From: Candidatus Obscuribacterales bacterium | GTDB lineage: Bacteria; Cyanobacteriota; Vampirovibrionia; Obscuribacterales; Obscuribacteraceae | DNA: 64,000 nucleotides | Assembly: GCA_020634035.1 (NCBI GenBank) | Contig: JACKCM010000005.1 | Span: forward strand, 62,001-126,000 | Direction: 5' to 3' | In this document: one piece after another, positions 42,955 to 52,600 of the stretch | How the letters are laid out: every line of letters starts with the position of its first letter | Numbering within the stretch: position 1 is the first letter of the stretch | The notes under the pieces: model-generated | The model's input: the letters and a program-made list of their open reading frames with translations, nothing else | The model's database searches: none | What the model was told of the DNA's origin: nothing | Position numbers and translations under genes: made by a program

Positions 42955-44445
42955 ATGACCGAAGAAGTAGTCAAGACAGGTCACCCAAAGGGACTGTATA
43001 CCCTCTTTGCCACCGAGATGTGGGAGCGGTTCAGTTATTACGGCATGAGAGCATTGTTGGTGCTTTATCTCACCGCCACCTGGGATGACCATGGCTTCGG
43101 TCTGGAGCGAGCCGATGCGCTTGCTATCTACGGAATCTTCACCGGTCTTGTCTACCTGACCCCGGTTCTTGGTGGGCTTCTGGCGGACAAAGTTTTAGGT
43201 CAGCGCAAAGCCATCCTCATAGGTGGTGCTTTGATGGCGCTCGGGCAGTTCACCCTGGCGTTGAGCGCCGCAGGCACCATGGATGAGCGCCGCTTTTTTC
43301 TGAACATGGGTCTGGGGTTGCTTATTTTAGGCAACGGCTTTTTCAAGCCGAATATCTCTACCATCGTGGGCTCTCTATACGAAGAAAAAGACCCCCGGCG
43401 CGACAGCGCTTTTACGATCTTTTATATGGGAATAAATCTGGGGGCATTCTTCAGTCCATTGATATGCGGCACCCTCGGGCAGACCGTCGGTTGGTCCTAT
43501 GGCTTTGGCTCGGCTGCTATCGGCATGGTACTGGGCATGGTTATTTTTCTATTGCTTGGAAAGACTCTCAACGATGTCGGCTTTCCGCCCAATCGCTCTG
43601 GCGATGGTGCCACGCGCCTGACCGGGCGAGACTGGCTAGAGATGCTGGGCATAGTCGTGGGCAGTGGTCTGCTTGTGCTCGCCTTCTTAAACACCTGGTC
43701 GCTTCTGACCGAGACGGTTCGCAGTATCATCACCTGGGGTGGCTTCTTACTTATGGGTGGCGGCTTTCTTGCCATGGTCGCCCTTAATACCAAAGGCAGT
43801 GACCAGTGGAGCCGGGTCGGTGTCATCTTTATTCTGGCTGTTTTCACCATCTTCTTCTGGAGTGGCTTTGAGCAGGCGGGCGGGACCTTTAATCTGTTTG
43901 CCAATGAGAACACCAATCTCAATCTGTTCGGCAAAGAGAATTTTATCCAGGCATCATGGTTTCAAAGCGTCAACGCCATTATGATCTTTGCGCTGGCGCC
44001 GGTGTTCTCGAGCATGTGGTTGTTTCTTGGCAAAATAGGCAAGAATCCCAACACACCAGCCAAATTTGGCATAGGACTGGTTCTGCTCGGTCTGGGCTTT
44101 GTTGTAATGAGCACCGCCAGCGGTTTAACCGCGGGTGACAACAAGGTGAGCCCGATGTGGCTTATAAGCGTGTACTTCTTGCATACCCTCGGAGAACTCT
44201 GCCTCAGTCCTATCGGGCTCAGCATGGTGACCAAGCTCAGTCCGCCCAAGATTGTCAGTCTGATGATGGGCTTCTGGTTCGGTTGTACGGCATTAGCCAA
44301 TTATCTTGCTGCCGTTTTGGAGAGCATCTTGCACAAGTTCGATCTGCCGCTCTTTCCCTTTCTTGCTTGCCAGGGAATCGTCTCGGGTATCTTGCTGCTG
44401 ATTGCTTCGCCCTGGCTCAAGAAGATGATGCGGGGCATAGATTAG
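42955..44445 (+). CDS. POT/PTR2 family proton:peptide symporter
   Basis: 496 residues with 14 predicted membrane segments. Family motifs are EMWERFSYYGMRALLVLYL (ExxERFxYYG), VYLTPVLGGLLADKVLGQRK, FYMGINLGAFFSPLICGTLG (the PTR2 signature), FFWSGFEQAGGTFNLFA and LGELCLSPIGLSMVTKLSP. It imports di- and tripeptides with protons. Start ATG 42955 has AAGGAC upstream. Adjacent gene products include a secreted lipoprotein and peptidase-like proteins. Whether they cooperate in peptide use is speculation. Confidence 0.9.
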   Translation: MTEEVVKTGHPKGLYTLFATEMWERFSYYGMRALLVLYLTATWDDHGFGLERADALAIYGIFTGLVYLTPVLGGLLADKVLGQRKAILIGGALMALGQFTLALSAAGTMDERRFFLNMGLGLLILGNGFFKPNISTIVGSLYEEKDPRRDSAFTIFYMGINLGAFFSPLICGTLGQTVGWSYGFGSAAIGMVLGMVIFLLLGKTLNDVGFPPNRSGDGATRLTGRDWLEMLGIVVGSGLLVLAFLNTWSLLTETVRSIITWGGFLLMGGGFLAMVALNTKGSDQWSRVGVIFILAVFTIFFWSGFEQAGGTFNLFANENTNLNLFGKENFIQASWFQSVNAIMIFALAPVFSSMWLFLGKIGKNPNTPAKFGIGLVLLGLGFVVMSTASGLTAGDNKVSPMWLISVYFLHTLGELCLSPIGLSMVTKLSPPKIVSLMMGFWFGCTALANYLAAVLESILHKFDLPLFPFLACQGIVSGILLLIASPWLKKMMRGID

Positions 44446-44542
44446 ATCAGATCAGTCGTTCCGATTCACTTTGGTATCCCTGGAGTCCTGGTTGGTATCT
44501 GCACAAGTAAGATTTTTCCCGGCTTACTAAGGAGGGCGGTGG

Positions 44543-45394
44543 ATGATGAGAGGAACTTTTGACAGGCAGCGTGAGCGTAAGATCACAGCTAATAGCTTGA
44601 TAGGAATTATCGCTATTGCCCTGACCGTTTCTAGCTGCTCTAACGCCGCGAAAACTACAGAAAGCGCTTCTGACAAAGCTCAGGCGGCTGAAAGCGAGAA
44701 AGCCTCAGCCAGCGGGTCCGAGATGATAATGATCTTCGATGGAACCGACAATAAAGTTTCGGAGCCAGAGACTGCAAATCTGGAGAATTTATTCAAGAGC
44801 ACAATTTATCCTGCCGCTAAGAAGTACTGGGAATCTGATGACGCGTCGTTAGAATTCGAGGTCGACCCCGAATCAGAGCACAGTATCGAAGGTGTCGCCG
44901 AGGGATCCTTTACTGAATCCGGCAAAAAGCAAAAGGCTGTACTCTATCGATTTTCTGAGACAGGGCATGGATTTTGCACCAACGGCATTGTGGTCATGGA
45001 AGGTGACAATGTGGTGGCACATTATGCGTATCAGGGGGGCGCAGACTATTCGCTCACCAGCATCCCTGACATAAATAAAAACGGCAAAAATGAACTTGCC
45101 ATCGAGGGTGGTTCTACCAATCAGGGTGAGACCGAGAGTTCTATCAACATTGTGGAGCTGTCTTCTGGTGGTGTTAAAAGTTTCGGTTCGACAACGACCG
45201 CGTCAGACAACGAAGGTTCTCTTGATGAGAAGAAGGTTAATGAGGCGTATCAAATATTCGCCAAATCTTCTGGCGAACCTGAATATTTCGCGAAGAAAGT
45301 AGATCTGCTCGCGAAGGACAAAGCGTCCGGGGCTGCTAAACCCGAGCCGATTAAATTAGAGAAGAGTGAGATAGAGTTTGGCCTGGTGAGGTAA
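44543..45394 (+). CDS. Lipoprotein of unknown function
   Basis: 283 residues; the start has AAGGAGGG upstream. The N-terminus has a basic start, a hydrophobic core (LIGIIAIALTVSSC) and a lipobox Cys (S-S-C-S), giving a secreted lipid-anchored protein. The mature part is acidic and Ser-rich at first. It is followed by a domain with a YWESDDASLEFEVDPESEH region, a strand-rich centre (KQKAVLYRFSETGHGFCTNG, SLTSIPDINKNGKNELAIEG) like a secreted calcium-binding or beta-propeller-like fragment (INKNGKNEL), and a helical end. No known family is certain. Convergent with the WD40 gene. Confidence 0.75.
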   Translation: MMRGTFDRQRERKITANSLIGIIAIALTVSSCSNAAKTTESASDKAQAAESEKASASGSEMIMIFDGTDNKVSEPETANLENLFKSTIYPAAKKYWESDDASLEFEVDPESEHSIEGVAEGSFTESGKKQKAVLYRFSETGHGFCTNGIVVMEGDNVVAHYAYQGGADYSLTSIPDINKNGKNELAIEGGSTNQGETESSINIVELSSGGVKSFGSTTTASDNEGSLDEKKVNEAYQIFAKSSGEPEYFAKKVDLLAKDKASGAAKPEPIKLEKSEIEFGLVR

Positions 45395-45411
45395 AGTGCC
45401 GATGGTTTCAG

Positions 45412-47445
45412 TCATAGAGAATACTGAAAGAATCGACCCTGATTATTTATCGCTTTGACCACTTTGTCGTCTACATAAGCCGCTCGCATCTTTTCTGCAA
45501 AAGGAAATCGCCCTTTTACAGATTGCTCTCCATCGCATTCTGTCGATACCACCGCCAACTCTATATAACAGGGTACCACCGCCCACTTCTGATCTAGAGA
45601 GGTGTTGATGTTCACCGCCCAGCCGCGCGGACCTTCGAAAATATGCATGTAGGGACCGCCGAATTCTCTCCATAGAGCCACATGGTTTCTCGCAGTTACC
45701 TCTACCGAGATCTTGTGCTCCGGGAACCATTGCGGTCTATTAATCGGTGGCTCAAAACGATTTATCTGACCAGATTTGAGATCGGCTACCTCGATCATCT
45801 GTTCTCTCAGGGCAAGAACAAGGATTTTCTTTGCTTTATCCAGATTCCATTGGGAGTCGAAACCGACATCCATCTCACAAGCGGCAAGCCTCTCTTTCAA
45901 ATCAGAGGTCCAGACCTCTACACCATTTTTCTCACGTATCAAGACAATCTCGCCGGTTTCCAAAATCGACAACGCCACCTTCTGTCTGAAGGGATGAACC
46001 AGTTTATTGACCAGTTTAAATGAGCCACTATCGTCTTTTTGCCAGAGTTTTACTGTGTGATCCGATTCGGAGGCACCGATAATGGTGTTATCTTCCAGTC
46101 CAAAGGTGATGACGATATCAGCCGCGACATCTGAAGCGACCTTTTGCAGACGCTGTTCGCCTCTCAGGTCTTCCAGAACCAGGCTGTGATCTTCGCCGCC
46201 TCCTATCACCAGAGCTAAATACTTGTTGTCCCTTGAAATAGCATGCTCTCTGGTATCCCCTGGAAGCGAGCGGATAAACCTGCCGGTTTCTCTCTCCCAG
46301 AGTGTTGTCGGCTTCCAGTCTGTCTTGATGGCAAGGATAGACTTGTCTGTGGAGGGTCTTATCTCTTTTATCCTGTCGTCGGCTCCTTCTTGCAGCGCTA
46401 CTTCAATACTTATGTCATTTATTCGAATTGTACTGCTGCTTACAGCATTGCAAAAGTTGTTTCGGTCAAGAAAACAGATCGTTTGTGTATTCTTGAACAT
46501 AGTGTAATGCTCTAAATTTGCCAGCACTTCAGACTCAGCCTTGTCGTCGGCGAGGTTTATCTTCTTGAGTTCGCCCGGGGCTGTCCGGACTAGAATGAAG
46601 TCACCGCTGGGGGCGAATTTTGCCTCGTCCCAATCTTCAGAGAGCGCCAGCACTCTCTCGGGTTCGTTATCGCCCTCTTTTTTCCAGATGATGCCACCGG
46701 CGGTCGCCCAGAGAATGGTATTGTTTACAGTGCCTACGGCGATAATCTCTTCTCGATAATCGACAGCGGCGAATACCAGCTTCTTAGTTTCGAGATCATA
46801 GATGTGGCAGGTCAAATCGCCTGCGCCGGCAAAGACATAACGATTGTCGCCAGATATTGCCACCGAGCTGATCATAGCTTTTCGTCCCCGGTTGGTTCTC
46901 GAGAAAAAGCTATCTAGCTCATAGGGGCTGAAACGGGCGATTAGCTTCTCTCCGGTGCGGTCGTAGACCGCTACGGCACGGTCATGGAATCCAACCACCG
47001 TAAGAGAACCGTCGTTAGAATAATTGACAGCTCTGATAATCTCCCAGTTTTCGGGCGGTGCTTCTCCCTGGCACAGGGTCGACAATCGGGATCCGGTGGC
47101 GACGTCGAATACGCCGGCGGTGCCGTCATTAAGTCCGAGCAGGGCTAGTTCGCCTTTGTTATCTAAGGCGGCGGATTCTATGAAGACTTTGAAATCTTCA
47201 GTCGGTAGGACGGGCAGGGGTGATTCTATCTTTCCTGACAGCGGACTGGTGGGGCGGATTTCGCCAATTTGTTCTTTTGTGGTCGTGTCCCAGATCTTTG
47301 CAACGCCTTCGTCTTCGACAGTCAAAAGGCGACTGCCGTCTTTTGAAAAGCTTGCGACATCAATCTCTTGCCAGTATTCACCGAAGGTGAGCCAGAGTTC
47401 GCCTTTCTCGTCGACTCTCATCTTAGGACGATCAAAATCAGCCAT
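45412..47445 (-). CDS. WD40-like beta-propeller protein
   Basis: 677 residues with many WD/propeller blades: FSKDGSRLLTVEDEGVAKIW, NKGELALLGLNDGTAGVFDV, SNDGSLTVVGFHDRAVAVYD, SGDNRYVFAGAGDLTCHIYD and NTIIGASESDHTVKLWQKDD are clear. There are probably two propellers joined by an irregular section (residues ~290-380). There is no signal peptide, so it is likely cytoplasmic, a binding scaffold. No enzymatic domain is fused. The region immediately upstream on the same strand holds the serine protease gene (63-base gap), so the two may be cotranscribed. Confidence 0.85.
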   Translation of the reverse strand: MADFDRPKMRVDEKGELWLTFGEYWQEIDVASFSKDGSRLLTVEDEGVAKIWDTTTKEQIGEIRPTSPLSGKIESPLPVLPTEDFKVFIESAALDNKGELALLGLNDGTAGVFDVATGSRLSTLCQGEAPPENWEIIRAVNYSNDGSLTVVGFHDRAVAVYDRTGEKLIARFSPYELDSFFSRTNRGRKAMISSVAISGDNRYVFAGAGDLTCHIYDLETKKLVFAAVDYREEIIAVGTVNNTILWATAGGIIWKKEGDNEPERVLALSEDWDEAKFAPSGDFILVRTAPGELKKINLADDKAESEVLANLEHYTMFKNTQTICFLDRNNFCNAVSSSTIRINDISIEVALQEGADDRIKEIRPSTDKSILAIKTDWKPTTLWERETGRFIRSLPGDTREHAISRDNKYLALVIGGGEDHSLVLEDLRGEQRLQKVASDVAADIVITFGLEDNTIIGASESDHTVKLWQKDDSGSFKLVNKLVHPFRQKVALSILETGEIVLIREKNGVEVWTSDLKERLAACEMDVGFDSQWNLDKAKKILVLALREQMIEVADLKSGQINRFEPPINRPQWFPEHKISVEVTARNHVALWREFGGPYMHIFEGPRGWAVNINTSLDQKWAVVPCYIELAVVSTECDGEQSVKGRFPFAEKMRAAYVDDKVVKAINNQGRFFQYSL

Positions 47446-47508
47446 TTTTATCTCTCTTCTTAAAAATCCCGGCCGCTTTCCGGCAGGAGAGAGAATAGCA
47501 TAAAGAGG

Positions 47509-48327
47509 TTATTTCTTCTGAATCCTTGCCAGCTCTGCTTTTACGATTTCGACCGGCGTAACCAGCGTTCCTGTGCCGACCTGGGCATGAGAGGCGCCTA
47601 TGACCTCACCGTCTCGGTTGAAGGTCGGTCCGCCGGAATATCCCCGGGGCGCAGCCGCTCCGTAGATGGCAATCAAAGGCTGACTGTTGACGAATCTTGG
47701 TACCACATATGGGTTCGCGACCCTGGCTCCGGCTTGCTCGACCACAGAAATGTTGGTCGTACCACCGACGATACCAGTCAGACCGTTGAGTTCGCTGGTC
47801 ACGCCATCGAAGCCGACAATCACCGCCAGATCATTTGCTCTGGCTTCTGTAGATGAGCGCGCCAGGGGCACGACCTTGCATTCTCTCTCCGGGTCTTTGC
47901 TCTCTATCTGGAGGATGGCGCTGTCGGTGGATTCGTCTGCCAGCAAGACTTGCGCCGAGCGCGGTCCTAAATCAGGCAGGTTGACGATGACTTCAGGTCC
48001 TTTCGAGCCGGGAGCCGGTTTAGCTACAGTGCCGGCATCATCGCGCATGGCGCCGTAGCGCAGGTCGTGGACGACATGTTCTTTGGTGAACAGCAGGCAG
48101 CCCTGGCTGTTTTTGTCGATAACGAAGCCGGTGCCGTTGGAAGACACTTCGGCGAGGGTGTTATTAACCTGGGCCGGTTGTTTCGACTCTATGCGCCCGA
48201 TGCCCGCCAGGGACGGCCTTATGCGCCCTATCGGCGAGGATAGCTCGTCGGGCACCGGAATATTCGCCTGGGCGACCTCGACGGTATCTGCCGAGGGCTG
48301 GTGAAACGATTCGAATCCTTGTGGCAT
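47509..48327 (-). CDS. Trypsin-like serine protease (S1/HtrA-type fold)
   Basis: 272 residues. The catalytic triad is visible in order: His84 in FTKEHVV, Asp135 in DESTDSAILQIE and Ser231 in PRGYSGGPTFNRDGEVIGAS, with the Gly-Thr-Gly-Phe-Val strand before the His. The N-terminal 60 residues are polar and disordered, and there is neither a signal peptide nor a PDZ domain. HtrA relatives normally have one or more PDZ domains and export signals, so this is a minimal, probably cytoplasmic or atypically exported version. It is followed by the WD40 gene. Confidence 0.85.
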   Translation of the reverse strand: MPQGFESFHQPSADTVEVAQANIPVPDELSSPIGRIRPSLAGIGRIESKQPAQVNNTLAEVSSNGTGFVIDKNSQGCLLFTKEHVVHDLRYGAMRDDAGTVAKPAPGSKGPEVIVNLPDLGPRSAQVLLADESTDSAILQIESKDPERECKVVPLARSSTEARANDLAVIVGFDGVTSELNGLTGIVGGTTNISVVEQAGARVANPYVVPRFVNSQPLIAIYGAAAPRGYSGGPTFNRDGEVIGASHAQVGTGTLVTPVEIVKAELARIQKK

Positions 48328-48438
48328 AGGTCCCTTTTGCCTTATTGCGCTGATTTTTCAGATTATGGCGCCTGCCCGTCGGCCCCACAATGGGGATTCC
48401 ACGACGGAGGATTTAATAGAAATTGCGATAGTGTGCTT

Positions 48439-48675
48439 CTAGCTGTCAGCCAGGCGCTGGAGAACGTCGCCATATTTTTTGTGCGTTCTGTTCAAAGCCT
48501 TTGATATGGACTTCTGGCGTTTTGGGTCGCGTATTGGTGTCAGGACCAGGCTCTCTCCATTGGTGGAAAGCGCGATTTCCGTATCACTGTCGATTTCCAG
48601 CAAATCTAAAATCGCTTTGTCAATGACGAGGGCATGGCTATTTCCATGCTTTGTCAGTCTCTTTACCATAGCCAT
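48439..48675 (-). CDS. AbrB/MazE-type antitoxin
   Basis: 78 residues. The N-terminal swapped-hairpin DNA-binding fold is recognisable: MVKRLTKHGNSHALVIDKAI, then LDLLEIDSDTEIALSTNGES and LVLTP. The basic C-terminal ~35 residues would bind the toxin. A ribosome site (AAGGA) lies 10 bases before the start. It lies 165 bases downstream of the Doc/Fic toxin gene on the same strand. In most loci the antitoxin comes first, so this order is reversed. Likely neutralises the toxin and represses its own promoter. Confidence 0.8.
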   Translation of the reverse strand: MAMVKRLTKHGNSHALVIDKAILDLLEIDSDTEIALSTNGESLVLTPIRDPKRQKSISKALNRTHKKYGDVLQRLADS

Positions 48676-48750
48676 TTGTCAGAATCCTTTTCTGGAACGA
48701 AGTTGAATTTAGGCATGTATATTGCCGTATTCACTTGGGAGAATGTTCTT

Positions 48751-48778
48751 ACTGTGTATATACCCTGGTAGATACAGT
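48751..48778. promoter_or_regulatory. Imperfect palindrome between toxin and antitoxin genes
   Basis: ACTGT and ACAGT ends (48751-48755 and 48774-48778) enclose TACC and GGTA with unequal internal spacing (5 and 3 bases). Placed about 75-100 bases upstream of the antitoxin start, with a GTATAT-like -10 on the minus strand. It could be a separate antitoxin promoter/operator. Confidence 0.35.
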
Positions 48779-48840
48779 GTAACACAAATGAGAGGATCTC
48801 TTTAGTAGACTCTGCACTTTCCCCTTCCTGTGCTTTCTTC

Positions 48841-49209
48841 TCACTCCTCATCATCAAGCGGAATGCTGTATTCTCGAAATGCTCTGGCGATATCATCTTT
48901 GCTAGCGGTTCCTCGGATTGCATTCTGCGTTATTTCTTCAAGTAGAGTGCCTTCCATGCTTAGTGACAGACCATTTAGCTCTAGAAAAACCAGGGCGGAT
49001 ACAACTGCCGTCCTTTTGTTTCCATCGATAAAGGGATGATTTTTCGCCATATGAAAGAGATAAGCCGCAGCCATCACGAATAGATCTTCATGTAAGTAAT
49101 TGCCGTTGAACATTTGCTTTGGCATGTTTACAGCACTTTCAAGCATATTGAAGTCTCGAACTGCAATCTGTTCGCCACCGTATTCGTAGATCTCTACTAT
49201 ATTGATCAT
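48841..49209 (-). CDS. doc: Doc/Fic-family (death-on-curing) toxin
   Basis: 122 residues from ATG 49209. Frames upstream of it run antisense to the kinase remnant and are not coding. The Fic/Doc signature is AKNHPFIDGNKRTAVVSALV (H-x-F-x-D-G-N-K-R-T), the catalytic and phosphate-binding loop. VRDFNMLESAVNMPKQMFNG is the usual Doc N-terminus. Doc phosphorylates elongation factor Tu. Other Fic proteins AMPylate. Its length (~120) fits Doc. The AbrB-type antitoxin follows 165 bases downstream. Confidence 0.85.
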   Translation of the reverse strand: MINIVEIYEYGGEQIAVRDFNMLESAVNMPKQMFNGNYLHEDLFVMAAAYLFHMAKNHPFIDGNKRTAVVSALVFLELNGLSLSMEGTLLEEITQNAIRGTASKDDIARAFREYSIPLDDEE

Positions 49210-49214
49210 CACCA

Positions 49215-49447
49215 CTTCACTGAGGGTATTTTTTTCTGTGAGCGATTCAGGCAAAGGGCTTAGCGAAGCTGAGATCGCGAAGCTCTTTAATCCGGAGCAG
49301 GTCGCTGCCAGATTGCCGGGGCTGGACCGGTCGCTGGGCATGGGGCTTTTCGTGAGCAAGATACTGATGGATGAGCGGCAAGCAACCATAAGCTGTCAAA
49401 ATCAGCCTGGTGTCGGCACCACATTCGAAGTCAAGATTCTTGTTTGA
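49215..49447 (+). pseudogene. Remnant of a histidine kinase (C-terminal ATPase fragment)
   Basis: A plus-strand frame encodes VSDSGKGLSEAEIAKLF (the G1/DxGxG box of HATPase_c), then SLGMGLFVSKILMDERQ (the G2 box) and QNQPGVGTTFEVKIL, ending at 49447. This is the last ~70 residues of a kinase ATP-binding domain with its own stop. The N-box, DHp and sensor regions are absent: immediately upstream the frame hits the antisense 5' end of the Doc gene. Therefore it is a truncated, nonfunctional fragment, probably left by insertion or deletion when the toxin module arrived. Confidence 0.75.
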
Positions 49448-49616
49448 GATTCGCTGATTAAATTCTGGTTGGCGCTCTACTGCCGCGGTCATTAGGTATT
49501 GAAGATTTTAGGCTTTATTAAGGATATAACTACTAGCGAGCAGGGGTAAAAAGGTAAGGGGAGTAACCCTCCCTTTTTTATTGCCACCTGCCCTTTTTGT
49601 CATCCTTGGAACTAAT

Positions 49617-52600
49617 ATGCCTGCAAAACCCCCAGAGAAGAATCCCGAGACGAATGCAGATAATAATCAGTCAGCCTCAGAAAGTTTAGATATTAGAGAG
49701 TCGCAGAGCGAGCGATTGTCTGCTGCCGCCGAAACTCAGGTTGGAACAGCCGAGCGCTCTTCCGTCAAAGAGGCGGACGAAAGGGACAGCGTCCAGAATA
49801 ATTTGCCGGAAGCTACCGAGGCAGAAGAGGTGCGGGATGCCCTTCAAAACCTCTTCGATCGCGCAAAACAGGCTGAGGGACCGGCTGACGCTTCCGGCAA
49901 CGGCAAAGGGCAAGAAGCGGCCAAGCCTCCCGGCAATATTCATGGTTATGACAGCCACCTGGGCGACATCTCTGGAAGAGAGCTTAATCTTCCACAGTTT
50001 GGCAGAGTTCTTATTAGCGAGGCAAAGTCAGGTTCCGGCAGCAAGACCGAATTTAAAGAGCTCGATAATGCTCCGAAGCTGGACGGCAGGACAATTGAAG
50101 CCATCACATACAGACCCGGTCAGGACACCCTGGTCAAGTTCGCCGATGCAAAAGAGCCGGAGAGTATCAGCACGAGTCCACCAGAGGAACTATTCCAGTT
50201 TAAAAATGGCGACACCTCGGTCATAGTCAGGAGTGACGGCAGCAAGGTAGTCGGTCCGACCACTATCTACCATCCGCAAGACGCCGAGGGGCGACTGAAG
50301 ACCGAGAGGAAAGACGGCTATTCAGAGACAAGCTTTAAAGATGGCTCTTATCGCTTCGAATTTGATCCTCCCGGCGATGATCGGCTGAAGTCTGCCACCG
50401 TCTCTCCGGACGGATCTTTCAAAGCCGAATACCAGCGTGAAGACGGAACCTTTGCCATCTCTGAAACCGCTACACGACGTACCGAGACGTTAACAAAGGG
50501 CAGTGGCGATTTCGAGACCGTGCGCACCGATCTCGAGACCGGTCGCCAGCAGTTGAGCGGTGCTGAGCAGGGGCGCAGATATGAAGGCGACCGCTGGACC
50601 GGCTCCGATGACCAGATCGTTACCCAGAAGCAGTATGAAGACGGTGCCGTGGTGACCTCTTTCGAGGGAAGACCCCATGCCTCAGGGGCGGACGAGATAG
50701 TATTCAAGGACGGCAAGCTGACTTTCATCAAAGATGGTAAGGAGTTTGAGCCGGAGAATCAGAGCGACATCGTCCATAGTGTGCAAATGCGGGATGGCAG
50801 CCAGCGTGTTGTCAGAGCCGATGGCGCGCTGGATGCAGCCCCGGCATCAGAGCCTGTAGCAGAGGCAATTGCAGAGCCAGTCGTAGACCCGATTTCTGAG
50901 CCTGCTGCTGTACCATACTTGACCGTGGGCAACGAATTGTCATCATTCTCTGAGAGTGAGTATGACAGGCGTTCTGTAGTCTCTGAGGATATGATGAATG
51001 AATTGCTCATATCGGGCAGGGACAATGAAGAGGCCAGGGACATCCTCGAAGATTTGAGCAGCCCTCCTGGCTTTTATCAGGCTGGTGATCCGCTTCTGGA
51101 CGCTGTCAAATTCATCAACGAAAACATGCCCGAGTTTGGAGAGAAGCTTGAACAGGCTGCTATCACCAGCTATCAGACTCAGTCTCACGATGCTCTCTTG
51201 GACGTAGTCGGCGAAGCTGCACGCTCTGATCCTCAGTTTGAACAGCGCCTCAGATATCACATCGGACAGTCGTTGCAATCACGCCGAACCGAAGATCAAA
51301 GAACCGGCGTCGAGCTATTGATGACGATGTCGGATCGATGGACAGCCGGCGATATGGTCACGGCTCTGGAATATATGCGTCCTGACCAGATTATGGATTT
51401 CAAAACGGCTGTATCTAATGCGCCCCAGGACGTTAGAACCGCATTCCATCGCTCTCTTATCAATCAGGATAGTGGTGCGGTTCAAGACCCAGGGCTATCT
51501 CTATTCGGAGCTCAGCCCCAGATTGATTTCAGGCAGAGAATCGACGTCCGTGATACCACTCCACGTCTGTCCATTGACGGATTTTCCGGTTTTAATGATA
51601 TGTCTGTTCCTCCACTCAGCGAGAGGGCAAAAGCAAGGCTTGCTTTTATGAACCAATCGCCGGATAGTTTTGACCCCTTCAGAACGCAGTCTTTGCTCCG
51701 TTCCAGGGAAGACTCTACGGGATTTCAATTTCCCCCTGCTGGAGGTCGAATGGGAGGTTCCGGGTTAAATCAGCTTTTAATAGACAACCTGAATCTTTCA
51801 AGGCAACAACAACAACAGGCCAGGGATACATTCAGTCAGGCCTGGCCCGATGAGCGAAGACCTTATTCTCTCAGCGTAGGCGCACTTTCTGACTCCAGAT
51901 CCCATGAAGCACACGATACGAGATACCTTTCGGCGACATTAGATTCTCATATTCGAGACTCTCGTGAGACTATCTCTGTCGAGCAGCTCTTTGTGAACAA
52001 CTGGGGAATTGACCCTGCCAGTGATAACTTTTCGGAAAAGATGGCTAAGGCAGTCGAGAAATACGGAGCGGATACTCTTCTGAAAGTCGACCAGCGACTG
52101 CAGCTATATAATGCTCTGAACCCGGAATTGCGCCAGGAGCTGACAGGAAGCACTGAACCGCTGGAACCCAGTCAGATTGCAGGAATGATTCTGAACGAAA
52201 AGTTAGGAAAGAAAGGTCTGCAAGGTTCTTTCCTTCTGGACAATCCTCCACTGGAGCAAAAGCTCGCTCAAAAATTGCGAGAGTCGACAGAAAGCCTTCG
52301 CACCGAAAGACAGGAGCTTCGCCAGGAGACCGGGGAGTTTGAGGAGGCTCTGACCATTCTAGAAGAGTACACTAAAGATGGTGTCGGTGCCGGTGCCATG
52401 CTGGATCATGGCATCGACAAACTGCTCGATCTGCTGACCTATGCTTCGGTATCACCGCTGCCAATCACTGGTCGGTCCCTCAGTGATCTCAGGACCAGTG
52501 GTCTTGAGCGCTGGGAGCAACGCCAGGAGCAGCTGGTAGAAGATTTTGTCACCAATGACCAGGAAGCGCTTGCAAAGGTCAAGTCGGTGGCCGACCTCGG

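Noticed and set aside
48663..48923. 86-codon minus-strand frame between the toxin and antitoxin
   Set aside because: It overlaps the toxin C-terminus in another frame and crosses the antitoxin's ribosome site; no domain or ribosome site supports it.
49209..49389. Longer start for the Doc toxin
   Set aside because: The extension reads antisense through the kinase remnant; Doc homology starts at the ATG at 49209.
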